Positions 8,301 to 16,649 of a DNA stretch of 37,172 bases are shown one piece after another (position 1 is the stretch's first letter; each line of letters begins with the position of its first letter). The stretch is taken from positions 1 to 37,172 of the forward strand of contig CAJUOS010000019.1 of the NCBI GenBank assembly GCA_910588075.1, given 5' to 3'. Origin of the DNA: an uncultured Erysipelotrichaceae bacterium (lineage in GTDB: Bacteria > Bacillota_I > Bacilli_A > Erysipelotrichales > Coprobacillaceae). The position numbers and the translations under genes were made by a program. The notes under the pieces were generated by a model. That model was not told where the DNA came from. It ran no database searches and worked only from the letters and a program-made list of their open reading frames with translations.

Positions 8301-10374
8301 AACAGCAACACGTTTAGCAAGTATTGCAGAAATTCGTGTAACAGGTACATCAACAGCGGTTAAGGATAATTTAAGTGCTGATATAGTATCACGTTATAGT
8401 ACAGTAAGATTAAGTTGGAATGATGTTGCTTCAGCTAGTCAATATGTTATTTCTGTATCGGATAAAGAAGATGGAACATATAAAGTTATAAAAACAATTA
8501 GTGCTACTGATAGTAATAATGAATTTATTCATGAATGTGGATATGGTAAAAATAACTATTATAAGATTGTTGCTAAAAATGATGATGGAATTTTAGATGA
8601 ACAAATTTTACATGATAATCAAGCTAATTTAGATGCTTTAAAAGGTCATTCAATTATTAGTAAGACATTTGAAGAAGGAAATCAGACATTTGATGGACAA
8701 AGAGTAGAAAATCTTCAAGATAATGATATTAATTCTGCTAATAAATCACTTCAAGATTTAAAATCTATAAAAGCAGGTTCAATTATTGTTAAATTCAAAC
8801 GTTCTCCAGCAGACAGTGGAGATAGTGCTATATTAGGTGTTAATAATGCAGCTGCGGATTTAAGAGGAAATGGAACATATTCTTCATTAGCTATTTTAAA
8901 TAATAATACATTGAAAATAGTATATGCAAAAGCAGGTTCACAAGCTGGATTTAATGATATACCTTTAAGTAGAGATGAATGGCATACAGTTGTATTGTCT
9001 AATGATATGAATCAATATCGTTTGACAATTGATGGAAAAGAAGTTAAGACAGTGTCTAATACAGGAGGATTTGAAGTATTCTCACAACTTACAAGTTCAG
9101 TTAATAGTGTTACAATTGGAGGACAAACAGGAATTAGTAATTTTAAAGGTGAAATTGAATATGTATTAGTTACTAATGAAATTTTAACAAGCCAAGAAGC
9201 TATGGACTTAACTGCTGGTTATACATTAGCAGTAGACAAGAGTGAATTAGTAGAAGTTATTAATAGTACAAAAACTATTAATCTTCAAGAATATACAAAT
9301 GCGACTGTTAATAAATATGTAAGAGCATTAGAAAAAGCAAATGAAATTAATAATCAAGCAAGACCTTCTCAAGAAGAAGTGAATAAGGCAGCAAATGATT
9401 TGAGAAATGCTATTGATGATTTGATTAGAATTGAACATGAAAATAATACAGTTTATGTAACTCCAGTTACAATAGATGATCAAGTTAATAAAGTTGTTGT
9501 AGGTTTTGCAAATTTAGTAGAAGCAGAAAAAGTTTTAAAGAAAGATTCATCTGCTTTAGATGTTGTTAGAAAATCATTAAATAAAGGAAAATATGTTGAA
9601 GTTGTTGCTGAATCATCTATTATTCCGTTATCTGATTTAAGCTTAGCAGCAAAATCAAAACTTAATGAATATCTTGTAGATATTGAGAAAGATAAAAATA
9701 CAGAGATTAATCAATATTTTGATATTAGTCTTGTTGTATATGAAAGAGATAGTCAAGATGCTTCTGAAAAAAGAGAGATTGCAAGAATTGAGGAAACATC
9801 ATTATTGTTAGAATTTGAAATGGTTTTAGATGAACAATTAAAGGATAGAGGAGTTTCTATTTATAGATTACATGATATAGATGGAGATGGATTAAAAGAT
9901 ATTGATGCTATTTATACAACAACAGGAAATAATAAGATTGTATTTGAAAATCATTTATTCTCTGAATTTGTGATGGTAGTAGAAAAGAAAGAATCATCTG
10001 ATGTTAAACCAGAAGATCCTACAGATCCTGATGACGATAAGAAGCCAGTCAATCCTACAGATCCTGATGATGATAAGAAACCAGTGAACCCTACAGATCC
10101 TGATGACGATAAGAAACCAGTTACTCCTGTAGATCCTGATGATGATAAAAAACCAGTCAATCCTACAAATCCTGATGATGATACTTCATCTTCAGTATTA
10201 GGAGATCAAATAGATACAACACAAAAGAATGATAAAGTTAATTCTTCAGTATTAGGAGATCAAGTGCGTACATCTGATAGTACTCGTTCTGTCGAAATGT
10301 TAATAGGATGTATGGGAATTGCAGCTGTTATTTACTTTGTTGTAAGTAAAAAGAAAAAAGAAGAGACAAGATAG
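5281..10374 (+). CDS. cell-wall-anchored sialidase (exo-alpha-sialidase, BNR/GH33 type)
   Basis: This 1697-residue exported enzyme should release terminal sialic acid from host glycans. Domains in order: signal peptide (1-29), CBM40/LamG-like lectin (60-245), six-bladed sialidase domain (about 270-765), Ig-like module (770-870), F5/8-type CBM32-like module (885-1022), Fn3-like (1030-1100), second lectin-like module (1118-1318), FIVAR (1320-1385), a conserved stalk module (1395-1570), 12-residue acidic repeats, VRTSD, hydrophobic segment and KKKK tail. The sialidase core shows YRIP with Arg280, four Asp boxes (316-323, 485-492, 554-561, 636-643), Glu601 in TESQ, Arg617, candidate Arg698/699, and Tyr728 in AYSSL. 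An acid/base Asp is probably 305 or 308. AAAGGGG at 5267-5273 serves the ATG inside the previous gene's end. An insertion between Asp boxes 1 and 2 leaves open hydrolytic versus intramolecular trans-sialidase activity. Confidence 0.92.
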   Translation: MKKSRIIKLLLVFMLSLSIIAGGTTHSSAEEAVLEPAIQVENKKLDKTLSTARANSQELNTPENLAKIKTAMKSGSITFRFKFNVVVDRDNTAVARVNGLLGASNNTTANQYAVLYVSRNVNGQETIGFEKRSAAGSAGVHAYNVALKPGTLNNTNWHTLTYTFKEIDNSKSKATVYLDGDVIDTADITYNFFNTIKNNLNSVTLGGVDIGTALKYDVDGSMDMVQIHNEVLEESQVKVLHQSTDVIELPEMTNLWQKGTLINSGEEGDDPNGVAVSMYRIPSIVKTDSGKLIAAADARKYHYNDWGDIATVVRTSDDDGKTWNENNVVIDMPTNSNFDKSRDFIEDGYYPNSRRTQSAVAIDPVLLHADGTTYLFVDICPESNGAIDATSTSAYEKIKGKWYLNLYDRQNNRYTVKENGVVYDGRGNRTDYVVQGYNAETLTSTSNGELLKKGVNVGNIYLNGSGTKSGELHVLKTGFVWMFTSTDDGETWDQPRDLTPYIKEDYMKFVGTGPGAGIKAKKADGSTRLIFPIYYTTNGVGTNLGSQSSANIYSDDGGKTWIRGESPNDGRIVNQGTDEERTITSQTLNSQKGDSAYELTESQILQLEDGRLVQFMRNTSYIDTKRDYGVVQYSISEDCGETWGQVYDTDIREPYCQLSAITVQADLDGKGSKEYIAISNASGDAYSTKTLSNSKKARRVGHIRLCEINGDKLAVKHDKTIDDGGFAYSSLVQIDEDHIGIVYEKENFIMRYMKINFDYLTDKKVNVFSPKIESIKIDSENKVVNVGDELKIKVSFDQAVFMINGTSRQLNLSIGGIPTTAEYVSGSGTNELIFKYIVKDTDQGEIAASIENDAIIETVYGEVFDKEKNNNKLYTIANIGYNPEDKSNDITVVNAGGSAATSSTKALNAKDNDPLSYWISNANGAYLVANLKGASVVDGIRYLPRQGNYDGRITNYTISVSSDNNTYRNVATGSWMASDGWKSVSFEPQENVQYVKITITGSAQAPTTATRLASIAEIRVTGTSTAVKDNLSADIVSRYSTVRLSWNDVASASQYVISVSDKEDGTYKVIKTISATDSNNEFIHECGYGKNNYYKIVAKNDDGILDEQILHDNQANLDALKGHSIISKTFEEGNQTFDGQRVENLQDNDINSANKSLQDLKSIKAGSIIVKFKRSPADSGDSAILGVNNAAADLRGNGTYSSLAILNNNTLKIVYAKAGSQAGFNDIPLSRDEWHTVVLSNDMNQYRLTIDGKEVKTVSNTGGFEVFSQLTSSVNSVTIGGQTGISNFKGEIEYVLVTNEILTSQEAMDLTAGYTLAVDKSELVEVINSTKTINLQEYTNATVNKYVRALEKANEINNQARPSQEEVNKAANDLRNAIDDLIRIEHENNTVYVTPVTIDDQVNKVVVGFANLVEAEKVLKKDSSALDVVRKSLNKGKYVEVVAESSIIPLSDLSLAAKSKLNEYLVDIEKDKNTEINQYFDISLVVYERDSQDASEKREIARIEETSLLLEFEMVLDEQLKDRGVSIYRLHDIDGDGLKDIDAIYTTTGNNKIVFENHLFSEFVMVVEKKESSDVKPEDPTDPDDDKKPVNPTDPDDDKKPVNPTDPDDDKKPVTPVDPDDDKKPVNPTNPDDDTSSSVLGDQIDTTQKNDKVNSSVLGDQVRTSDSTRSVEMLIGCMGIAAVIYFVVSKKKKEETR
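10018..10182 (+). repeat. 36-bp in-frame tandem repeat coding for an acidic Pro-rich wall linker
   Basis: Four complete 12-residue units of the type PTDPDDDKKPVN plus a partial fifth unit (sialidase residues 1580-1634). The DNA copies differ mostly at synonymous positions (GAC/GAT, AAG/AAA). The segment lies just before the sorting signal, where Gram-positive surface proteins carry wall-spanning linkers. Copy number is likely to vary between strains. Confidence 0.9.
10189..10263 (+). repeat. 21-bp direct repeat coding for SSVLGDQ, two copies
   Basis: An identical 21-bp segment occurs at 10189-10209 and 10243-10263, in frame, giving two copies of SSVLGDQ shortly before VRTSD. The SGNH protein has a similar DVLGSEID before its VQTGD, so the VLG element seems tied to the anchoring region. 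Confidence 0.8.
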
Positions 10375-10387
10375 AAAGGAGTCATAT

Positions 10388-12631
10388 ATGAATAAAAATA
10401 TAGTAAAAGTAGGAAAAGCAGCAATAGCTGTAACATTAATGACAACTTTATTAACACAAGGTTATTCTATTATTGGAGATGTAACTGCTCAAACAAGTAA
10501 AATAGCCGATGAATTAGATCCATTAAGTTTAATTAGTAGTGGTGATTTTGAAAAAACAAATACAGTTTGGAAAGCTAATAATGGTTCTATAGTTACTGAA
10601 AATGGTAATCGTTTAGGAAGATTGGGACAAGGAGTGTCTGATGGGTTCCTCTTACAATATGCGAATGTAAAACCAGGGAAAAAATATAGATTAACTGCTG
10701 ATGTAAGAGTAAGTTATAATGGTTCTGGTGATACAAGCACATTAAGAGGTGCTTTCCTTACAATTAAAAATTCATCATATAGCTATAATAAAACAGTAGA
10801 AACAAATCGTGGACAAGTTGCTGAAAAAGCACTTCAATATACAAATGGAGAATGGCAAAAACAAACAATCGAATTTACAGCAGGTGATCAATATGATGTT
10901 GCTGTTGGGCTTGTTAAATGGACTGATGGGAATGTTGTTGGTAGAGATGCTATTGTAGATATTGATAATGTAACATTAACTCAAATCGATCAAGCTGCTG
11001 AATATAGTTATGTATGGGAAGATGATTTTAATGGTCAAGAATTAGATCAAGATATTTGGGGATATGAATTAGGTAGAGTTCGTGGTAATGAACAACAACA
11101 TTATACAGATAGTAAGGATAATGTATTCCTTAGAGATGGAAATCTTGTTTTAAAAGTAACAGATAGAAAACTTGAAGATCAATATTTAAATCCTGTTGGT
11201 TCTGCTGCAAGAAAAGTAAAATATGATTCTGGAAGTGTAAGAACATCAGGGAAAAAAGAGTTCCTATACGGACGTATTGAAATGAAAGCTAAATTACCAA
11301 AAGGTAAGGGAGCATTCCCTGCATTCTGGACATTAGGTGCTGATTTCAATTTAGATGGTGATATCTCAAGTCGTCAAGGTTATGGATGGCCAGCTTGTGG
11401 CGAAATTGATATTATGGAAATGATTGGTGGAACAATTAGAACTGATGAAACAAATGAAGGAAATCAAAGTAATAAAGTTGTTTATGCAACACCACATTTC
11501 TATTATGCAAATGGAGATGCAGATAAAGATGGAAGTTATTCACCATATGAATTAGGACGTTCTATTGGTATGGATGATGACTTTAATGATGAGTATCATA
11601 TATTTGGAATTAATTGGTCAGAAGATAGAATAGAATGGTATTTAGATGGTGAAATTTACAGCACAATAGAATATGATCAAAGTGATGCACGAATTAGAGC
11701 TTTACAAGCATGCTTTAATAAACCACAATATATCCAGATGAATTTAGCAACTGGAGGAAACTGGGCAAAAAATGCTGGTAATCATTTAGCAGAAGATAAT
11801 ACAGAATTTGCAATTGATTGGGTTCGTTATTATCAAAATAGTGAACAAAAGGAATCTCATGATGAATATTACAATGATAGTCCAGTTATGCAAGGAATTA
11901 AGAATGTTTCTATGATAGAAGGACAAACACCTGATTTGGTAGAAGGAATTACTGTAACAAATGTTGGTGATAAAGAATATGTTGTAGATTATTCAATAGA
12001 AGATGAATTTATGTTTAATAATTCTGGAGATAGCAAAACATCAGGAGCATTCTTGAGATGTGAAGGTGTTGATGATGTAGATAGTTTAAAATTATTGGAA
12101 CCTGGAGTATATAATATATACTATACAGCATATCCTAAAAATGCAGAATTTAGTGGAAAAGTTACTCCAGTTCATAAACTTCAAAGACAAGTTGCTACAT
12201 TAACAGTCTTGGATAGAAATGATTTAAGTGCTATTAACTTATATGGCAAACAAGGAATTACTGCTTTTTCAAATCGTGAATTAAGTGAAGTTGAACTTCC
12301 ACAAGGGTATGAATGGACAAATCCATCATTAAAAGTTGATGAAGGAAAAGCATATTCAGCTAAATATATTAAAGAGAGTGGTAGAAATGCTGTTAATATA
12401 GCAATAAGTTTTGAAGAAATTTTAATTGATTCTCAAGTTATGCCTCGTTTAGAAGAAGCAAAAGCTTTAGCTAAGCAGACAGATGTGTATACAAACCAAT
12501 CAATAGAAAGATTAAACAAAGCAATTGCTGATGCAGAAAGTATCTTAGGTATAAAATATCCAACTCAATCTGAAGTTAATCGAGCAACACAATTGATTAA
12601 TTCAGCAATTATGAATTTAAAAAAGAATTAA
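10388..12631 (+). CDS. secreted GH16 endo-beta-glycosidase (laminarinase/endo-beta-galactosidase type)
   Basis: This 747-residue exported enzyme should cut internal beta-linkages of a polysaccharide or glycan chain. It has a signal peptide (about 1-35), a CBM4/9-like beta-sandwich (45-200), a GH16 catalytic domain (205-485), two beta-rich modules (495-680) and C-terminal FIVAR helices (685-747). The active site GEIDIME has nucleophile Glu339 and acid/base Glu344, in the beta-bulge form typical of laminarinase-like GH16. Some members of this branch cut Gal-beta-1,4 linkages in mucin O-glycans; that substrate fits the sialidase and gal genes nearby but is inference, and beta-1,3-glucan is the alternative. 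Unlike its two upstream neighbours it has no sorting signal or terminal hydrophobic segment, so it is probably released or held by protein contacts. AAAGGAG at 10375-10381 follows the sialidase stop codon directly, indicating one transcript. Confidence 0.88.
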   Translation: MNKNIVKVGKAAIAVTLMTTLLTQGYSIIGDVTAQTSKIADELDPLSLISSGDFEKTNTVWKANNGSIVTENGNRLGRLGQGVSDGFLLQYANVKPGKKYRLTADVRVSYNGSGDTSTLRGAFLTIKNSSYSYNKTVETNRGQVAEKALQYTNGEWQKQTIEFTAGDQYDVAVGLVKWTDGNVVGRDAIVDIDNVTLTQIDQAAEYSYVWEDDFNGQELDQDIWGYELGRVRGNEQQHYTDSKDNVFLRDGNLVLKVTDRKLEDQYLNPVGSAARKVKYDSGSVRTSGKKEFLYGRIEMKAKLPKGKGAFPAFWTLGADFNLDGDISSRQGYGWPACGEIDIMEMIGGTIRTDETNEGNQSNKVVYATPHFYYANGDADKDGSYSPYELGRSIGMDDDFNDEYHIFGINWSEDRIEWYLDGEIYSTIEYDQSDARIRALQACFNKPQYIQMNLATGGNWAKNAGNHLAEDNTEFAIDWVRYYQNSEQKESHDEYYNDSPVMQGIKNVSMIEGQTPDLVEGITVTNVGDKEYVVDYSIEDEFMFNNSGDSKTSGAFLRCEGVDDVDSLKLLEPGVYNIYYTAYPKNAEFSGKVTPVHKLQRQVATLTVLDRNDLSAINLYGKQGITAFSNRELSEVELPQGYEWTNPSLKVDEGKAYSAKYIKESGRNAVNIAISFEEILIDSQVMPRLEEAKALAKQTDVYTNQSIERLNKAIADAESILGIKYPTQSEVNRATQLINSAIMNLKKN

Positions 12632-12655
12632 GTTAGAATATTCTCCTAAATTTAT

Positions 12656-12718
12656 GAAAAAAAGCATAACAAGGCTGCATCTTTATGAAAGTTTGATGGG
12701 TATGTTATGCTTTTTTTC
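12656..12718 (+). terminator. strong intrinsic terminator after the GH16 gene
   Basis: A perfect 16-bp inverted repeat pairs 12656-12671 with 12703-12718, enclosing a 31-nt loop that can itself fold (CATC with GATG). The A7 and T7 tracts make it potentially bidirectional. It separates the glycosidase genes from galT. Confidence 0.8.
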
Positions 12719-12769
12719 TCATAATCAAGCTGAGATATAAACTAAAATATATGAGATGGAGGGAATCTT

Positions 12770-14269
12770 ATGGATTATGAAATAAGTCAACTTATACATT
12801 TTGCTTTAGAACATAATATGATTCAAGAAGAAGATATTGACTATTCAGTAAATCTATTATTAGATTTATTACAATTGGATGATATTCATTTACAAAAAAT
12901 AAATGAACCTGTCAAAGAATGTGTTTCAATATTAGAAAAAATACTTAACTATGCAGTATCAAAAAATATTATTGAAGATCAAATTACTGCAAAAGATCTT
13001 TTTGATACACGTATTATGAATTGTATTATGCCTAGACCAAGTGAAGTTCATAAAACATTTAAAGAAAAATATAAAATATCACCACAAAATGCTACAGATT
13101 ATTATTATAATCTTTCAATAGCATCACAATATATTCGTAAGAATAGAACAGATAAAAATATTCGTTTTCAACAATATTATAAATATGGGTTAATGGAAAT
13201 AACAATTAATCTTTCTAAGCCAGAAAAAGATCCAAAAGAGATTGCAAAGGCAAAATCAGTAAAATCAAGTGGCTATCCAAAATGTTTGCTTTGTAAAGAA
13301 AATGTTGGTTTTAGTGGTGATTGGCAACGTGCAGCAAGACAAACACATAGAATTATTCCTGTTACATTACAAGAAAATCAATACTATTTACAATATTCTC
13401 CATATGTTTATTATAATGAACATTGTATTGTTTTTAATGAAAAACATACACCAATGGTTATTAATCATCAAACATTTACTCACTTATTATCATTTATAGA
13501 ACAATTTCCACATTATATGCTTGGATCAAATGCTGATTTACCAATCGTTGGTGGTTCAATTTTAACACATGACCATTATCAAGGTGGAAATTATACTTTT
13601 CCTATAGAAGGGGCAGAAATCATAAAAGAAGTGTCTTTGAATAAATTTCCACATTTAAAGATTGAATTGGTAAAATGGCCTTTATCAACAATTCGTGTTA
13701 CATCTTTAGATAAAGACGAACTTATTCAATTTGCAGATTTGGTTTTAGAAAATTGGAAGAAATATTCTAATGAAATATTAAATATTATTCCATATACAAA
13801 CGAAGTGCCTCATAATACTGTAACTCCGATTGCACGAATGAAAAATAATGAATATCAATTAGATCTTGTTTTAAGAAACAATCGAACAAGTGAAGAATAT
13901 CCAGACGGTATATTCCATCCTCATCAAAATTTACATCACATAAAAAAAGAAAATATTGGTTTGATAGAGGTTATGGGATTAGCCGTTTTACCAGCTCGTC
14001 TCAAACAGGAATTAGAATTGCTTAGAGAGTGTTTGCTAGAAAATAAGATTTTTGCAGATTATGATATTTTAAAAAAACATAAAGCATGGTATGATGAATT
14101 AAGAGAGAATAAAATTGATCAAATGAATGTAGACGAGTTATTAAAAATGGCTCTTACTAAACGTTTTGTAGAAGTTTTAGAAGATGCAGGGGTTTTTAAG
14201 ATGAATAAAGAGGGGATTGAAGCCTTTATTCATTTTGTAGAAAATATTGAAGGAGGGGATAAAGAATGA
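12770..14269 (+). CDS. galT: galactose-1-phosphate uridylyltransferase, type 2 (Firmicute)
   Basis: Exchanges UMP between UDP-glucose and galactose-1-phosphate in the Leloir pathway, giving UDP-galactose and glucose-1-phosphate. The 499-residue length and an N-terminal helical region (MDYEISQLIHFALEHN) identify the long Gram-positive GalT class rather than the roughly 350-residue E. coli type. The segment GGSILTHDHYQGG near residue 265 holds the histidine cluster of the nucleotidyl-transfer site, and a zinc-ligand-like CLLCKENVGF lies near 171. GGAGGGA stands 6 nt before the ATG. The end overlaps galM by 4 nt (ATGA), so the genes are translationally coupled. It follows a strong terminator and I see no convincing promoter in 12719-12769. 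Confidence 0.95.
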   Translation: MDYEISQLIHFALEHNMIQEEDIDYSVNLLLDLLQLDDIHLQKINEPVKECVSILEKILNYAVSKNIIEDQITAKDLFDTRIMNCIMPRPSEVHKTFKEKYKISPQNATDYYYNLSIASQYIRKNRTDKNIRFQQYYKYGLMEITINLSKPEKDPKEIAKAKSVKSSGYPKCLLCKENVGFSGDWQRAARQTHRIIPVTLQENQYYLQYSPYVYYNEHCIVFNEKHTPMVINHQTFTHLLSFIEQFPHYMLGSNADLPIVGGSILTHDHYQGGNYTFPIEGAEIIKEVSLNKFPHLKIELVKWPLSTIRVTSLDKDELIQFADLVLENWKKYSNEILNIIPYTNEVPHNTVTPIARMKNNEYQLDLVLRNNRTSEEYPDGIFHPHQNLHHIKKENIGLIEVMGLAVLPARLKQELELLRECLLENKIFADYDILKKHKAWYDELRENKIDQMNVDELLKMALTKRFVEVLEDAGVFKMNKEGIEAFIHFVENIEGGDKE

Positions 14270-15279
14270 TTGAAGTTATTCAGAAGTTAGATGATCAAAT
14301 TGATATTATTTCTATGAAAAATGATAAATTAGAAGTTGTTGTTTCTAATTTTGGTTGTACAATCATTAAAGTTTTAATGGAAGATAGAAATGGTAATGTT
14401 GATGATGTTGTTTTAGGATATGATGATTTTGATTCTTATAAAACGTTAGATGCTTATTTAGGTGCATTAGTTGGTAGAATTGCTAATCGTATTGGTAAAG
14501 GGAAATTCTCATTAAATGGAGAAGATTATACTTTGGCTGTTAATAATGGTCCTAATCATTTACACGGAGGAATTAAGGGATTTAGTTATCAAGTCTTTGA
14601 CTATGAGATAAAAGATGAGAAAACAATAGAGTTTCATTATTTATCAAAAGATGGTGAAGAGGGATATCCAGGAAATCTTGATTTTAAAGCTATTTATCAA
14701 TTGGTTGATGATACTCTGCATATAAAATATCTTGCAACTACTGATAAAGATACGATTATTAATATTACAAATCATTCATATTTTAATTTATCTGGAAAAA
14801 AAGAAAATATATATCATCATCTATTAGAAATGAAAGCTGATTATTTTGCATGTGTTGATGCTGATGGATTGCCAACAGGAGAAATGAAGGCGGTTAAAGA
14901 TACACCATTTGACTTTAATAGTCCAGCATATATTGGTGATAGAGTTGAATGTGATGATGAACAATTAAAATTAGGTTGTGGTTTTGATCATCCATTTATT
15001 TTTTCAAAAAAAGAGAACCAAGTTGTTTTAACACATGAAGAAACAGGAAGGTGTTTGATTGTATCAACAACATTACCAGGAGCTCAAATTTATACTGCAA
15101 ATTATTTAGATGGACGTTTGGGAAAATATGGACAACATTATAATGCTAGAGATGCTGTGTGTATAGAAACACAAAATTTACCTGATGCTATTCATTTAGA
15201 AAAAGAACCATCAACAATATTAAAGAAAGGTGAAGTATATGATGAAAAAACATCATATCAATTTAAGGTGATAAAATAA
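14266..15279 (+). CDS. galM: aldose 1-epimerase (galactose mutarotase)
   Basis: Interconverts beta- and alpha-D-galactose so that GalK receives the alpha anomer; cytoplasmic. The 337 residues match the family length. Active-site features are visible: NHLHGG near 97-102, the NITNHSYFNLSG block with His170, the substrate-binding Asp in GFDHPF (239-244), and Glu301 in ETQNLPDAI as the likely catalytic base. The start overlaps galT by 4 nt and the stop shares one base with the galK start (TAATG), as expected for a tightly coupled operon. Confidence 0.95.
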   Translation: MIEVIQKLDDQIDIISMKNDKLEVVVSNFGCTIIKVLMEDRNGNVDDVVLGYDDFDSYKTLDAYLGALVGRIANRIGKGKFSLNGEDYTLAVNNGPNHLHGGIKGFSYQVFDYEIKDEKTIEFHYLSKDGEEGYPGNLDFKAIYQLVDDTLHIKYLATTDKDTIINITNHSYFNLSGKKENIYHHLLEMKADYFACVDADGLPTGEMKAVKDTPFDFNSPAYIGDRVECDDEQLKLGCGFDHPFIFSKKENQVVLTHEETGRCLIVSTTLPGAQIYTANYLDGRLGKYGQHYNARDAVCIETQNLPDAIHLEKEPSTILKKGEVYDEKTSYQFKVIK

Positions 15280-16556
15280 TGAAAAGAGCAAGCTTAGTTA
15301 TAAAAGATATACAAAATGATGTTTATAATAAAATATTGAATGACGTATATGTTGATTCATCATTGATACCACATCAAAAGGAAAGATATATTCAAGCTAT
15401 TGAAAAATTTATTTCATTGTATGGAGATAAAGATATAGAAGTTTATAGTACACCAGGACGTAGTGAAGTTTGTGGAAATCATACAGACCATCAACATGGA
15501 GAAGTATTAGCTGCTGCTATTAATTTAGATATTATTGCAATTGTAGCTTATCATGATTCTCATATCAAAATTTTATCAGATGATTATGATATTCATGCAA
15601 TAGAAATAGATGATTTAAAAAAGAAAGAAGAAGAATTAGAAACTTCTGAAGGTTTAATTCGTGGGGTTTGTGCTAGATATTTAGAATTAGGATATAAAAT
15701 TGGTGGATTTGAAGCTTATATGACAAGTGAAGTTTTACAAGGGTCTGGTTTATCATCATCTGCTGCCTTTGAAGTTATTGTAGGAACTGTTTTATCAGGA
15801 CTTTATAATCAAATGAGTATAGATCCAGTAACAATTGCTCAAGTAGGACAATATAGTGAAAATGTTTATTTTGGAAAACCTTGTGGATTAATGGATCAAT
15901 GTGCTTGTTCTGTTGGAAGTTTAATTCATATTGATTTTAAAGATAATAATCATCCAATTGTAGAGAAGGTTGATGTTGATTTTTCACAATTTGAACATAG
16001 TCTATGTATAGTAGATGTTCATGCTTCACATGCTGATTTAACAGATGACTATGCATCAATTCCGTTTGAAATGAAAAAAGTAGCAGAATTTTTTGGAAAA
16101 GAGTTTTTAAGAGATGTCAATGAGAAAGATTTTTATAATCAATTACCTGAGGTAAGAAAGGCAACTAATGATAGAGCAGTATTAAGAACTATTCATTTAT
16201 TTGAAGAGAATAAGAGAGTTCAAAAGGCAGTTCAAGCTTTAAAAGAAAATAATTTTGATGTATTTAAAAATACTGTAAAAGCATCAGGACAAAGTTCGTT
16301 TAAATATTTACAAAATATTTATTCAAATCATGATACTGATAATCAAGCTGTATCTATTGCCATTGCTTTATCTGAAGAATTATTAAAAGAATATGGAGTA
16401 TGCAGAGTTCATGGTGGTGGTTTTGCTGGAACAATCCAAGCTTTTGTTAAAGATGAATTTGTAGAAACATATAAAAAAGAGATTGAAAAATATTTTGGAG
16501 AAGGTTCTTGTCATATTTTAAAAGTTCGTAAATATGGTGGTATGAAAGTTTTATAA
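15279..16556 (+). CDS. galK: galactokinase
   Basis: Phosphorylates alpha-D-galactose at C1 using ATP (GHMP kinase family). The galactokinase signature GRSEVCGNHTDH lies at 60-71, the ATP-binding GSGLSSSAA at 155-163, catalytic Asp206 in GLMDQC, and the third GHMP motif in RVHGGGFAGT near 380. At 425 residues it is longer than E. coli GalK, mostly through about 25-30 extra N-terminal residues, as in other Firmicute forms. It ends the galT-galM-galK operon and is followed directly by a terminator. No galE is in the window, so the UDP-glucose 4-epimerase must be encoded elsewhere. Confidence 0.95.
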   Translation: MKRASLVIKDIQNDVYNKILNDVYVDSSLIPHQKERYIQAIEKFISLYGDKDIEVYSTPGRSEVCGNHTDHQHGEVLAAAINLDIIAIVAYHDSHIKILSDDYDIHAIEIDDLKKKEEELETSEGLIRGVCARYLELGYKIGGFEAYMTSEVLQGSGLSSSAAFEVIVGTVLSGLYNQMSIDPVTIAQVGQYSENVYFGKPCGLMDQCACSVGSLIHIDFKDNNHPIVEKVDVDFSQFEHSLCIVDVHASHADLTDDYASIPFEMKKVAEFFGKEFLRDVNEKDFYNQLPEVRKATNDRAVLRTIHLFEENKRVQKAVQALKENNFDVFKNTVKASGQSSFKYLQNIYSNHDTDNQAVSIAIALSEELLKEYGVCRVHGGGFAGTIQAFVKDEFVETYKKEIEKYFGEGSCHILKVRKYGGMKVL

Positions 16557-16558
16557 TT

Positions 16559-16586
16559 AAAGTTACCAACAAAGGTAACTTTTTTT
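16559..16586 (+). terminator. intrinsic terminator after galK
   Basis: AAAGTTACC (16559-16567) pairs with GGTAACTTT (16574-16582) around a 6-nt loop, followed by a T run to 16586. It begins two bases after the galK stop codon. Confidence 0.85.
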
Positions 16587-16649
16587 GTAGTGAAAAGAGT
16601 ATACATATTTTTGAAAATTGTGTAAAATAAATAGAGAGGAGGCGTTTTT

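Noticed and set aside
9951..10160. Minus-strand ORF of TGFLSSSGSVG-type repeats
   Set aside because: It is the antisense shadow of the acidic 36-bp repeat inside the sialidase gene; no ribosome site and no independent support.
10018..10182. Possible CRISPR array
   Set aside because: The repeats are directly adjacent without unique spacers and keep the sialidase reading frame.
12719..12769. Promoter or GalR operator before galT
   Set aside because: TATAAA and TAAAAT hexamers exist but none has an acceptable -35, and no palindrome matching the regulator region was found.
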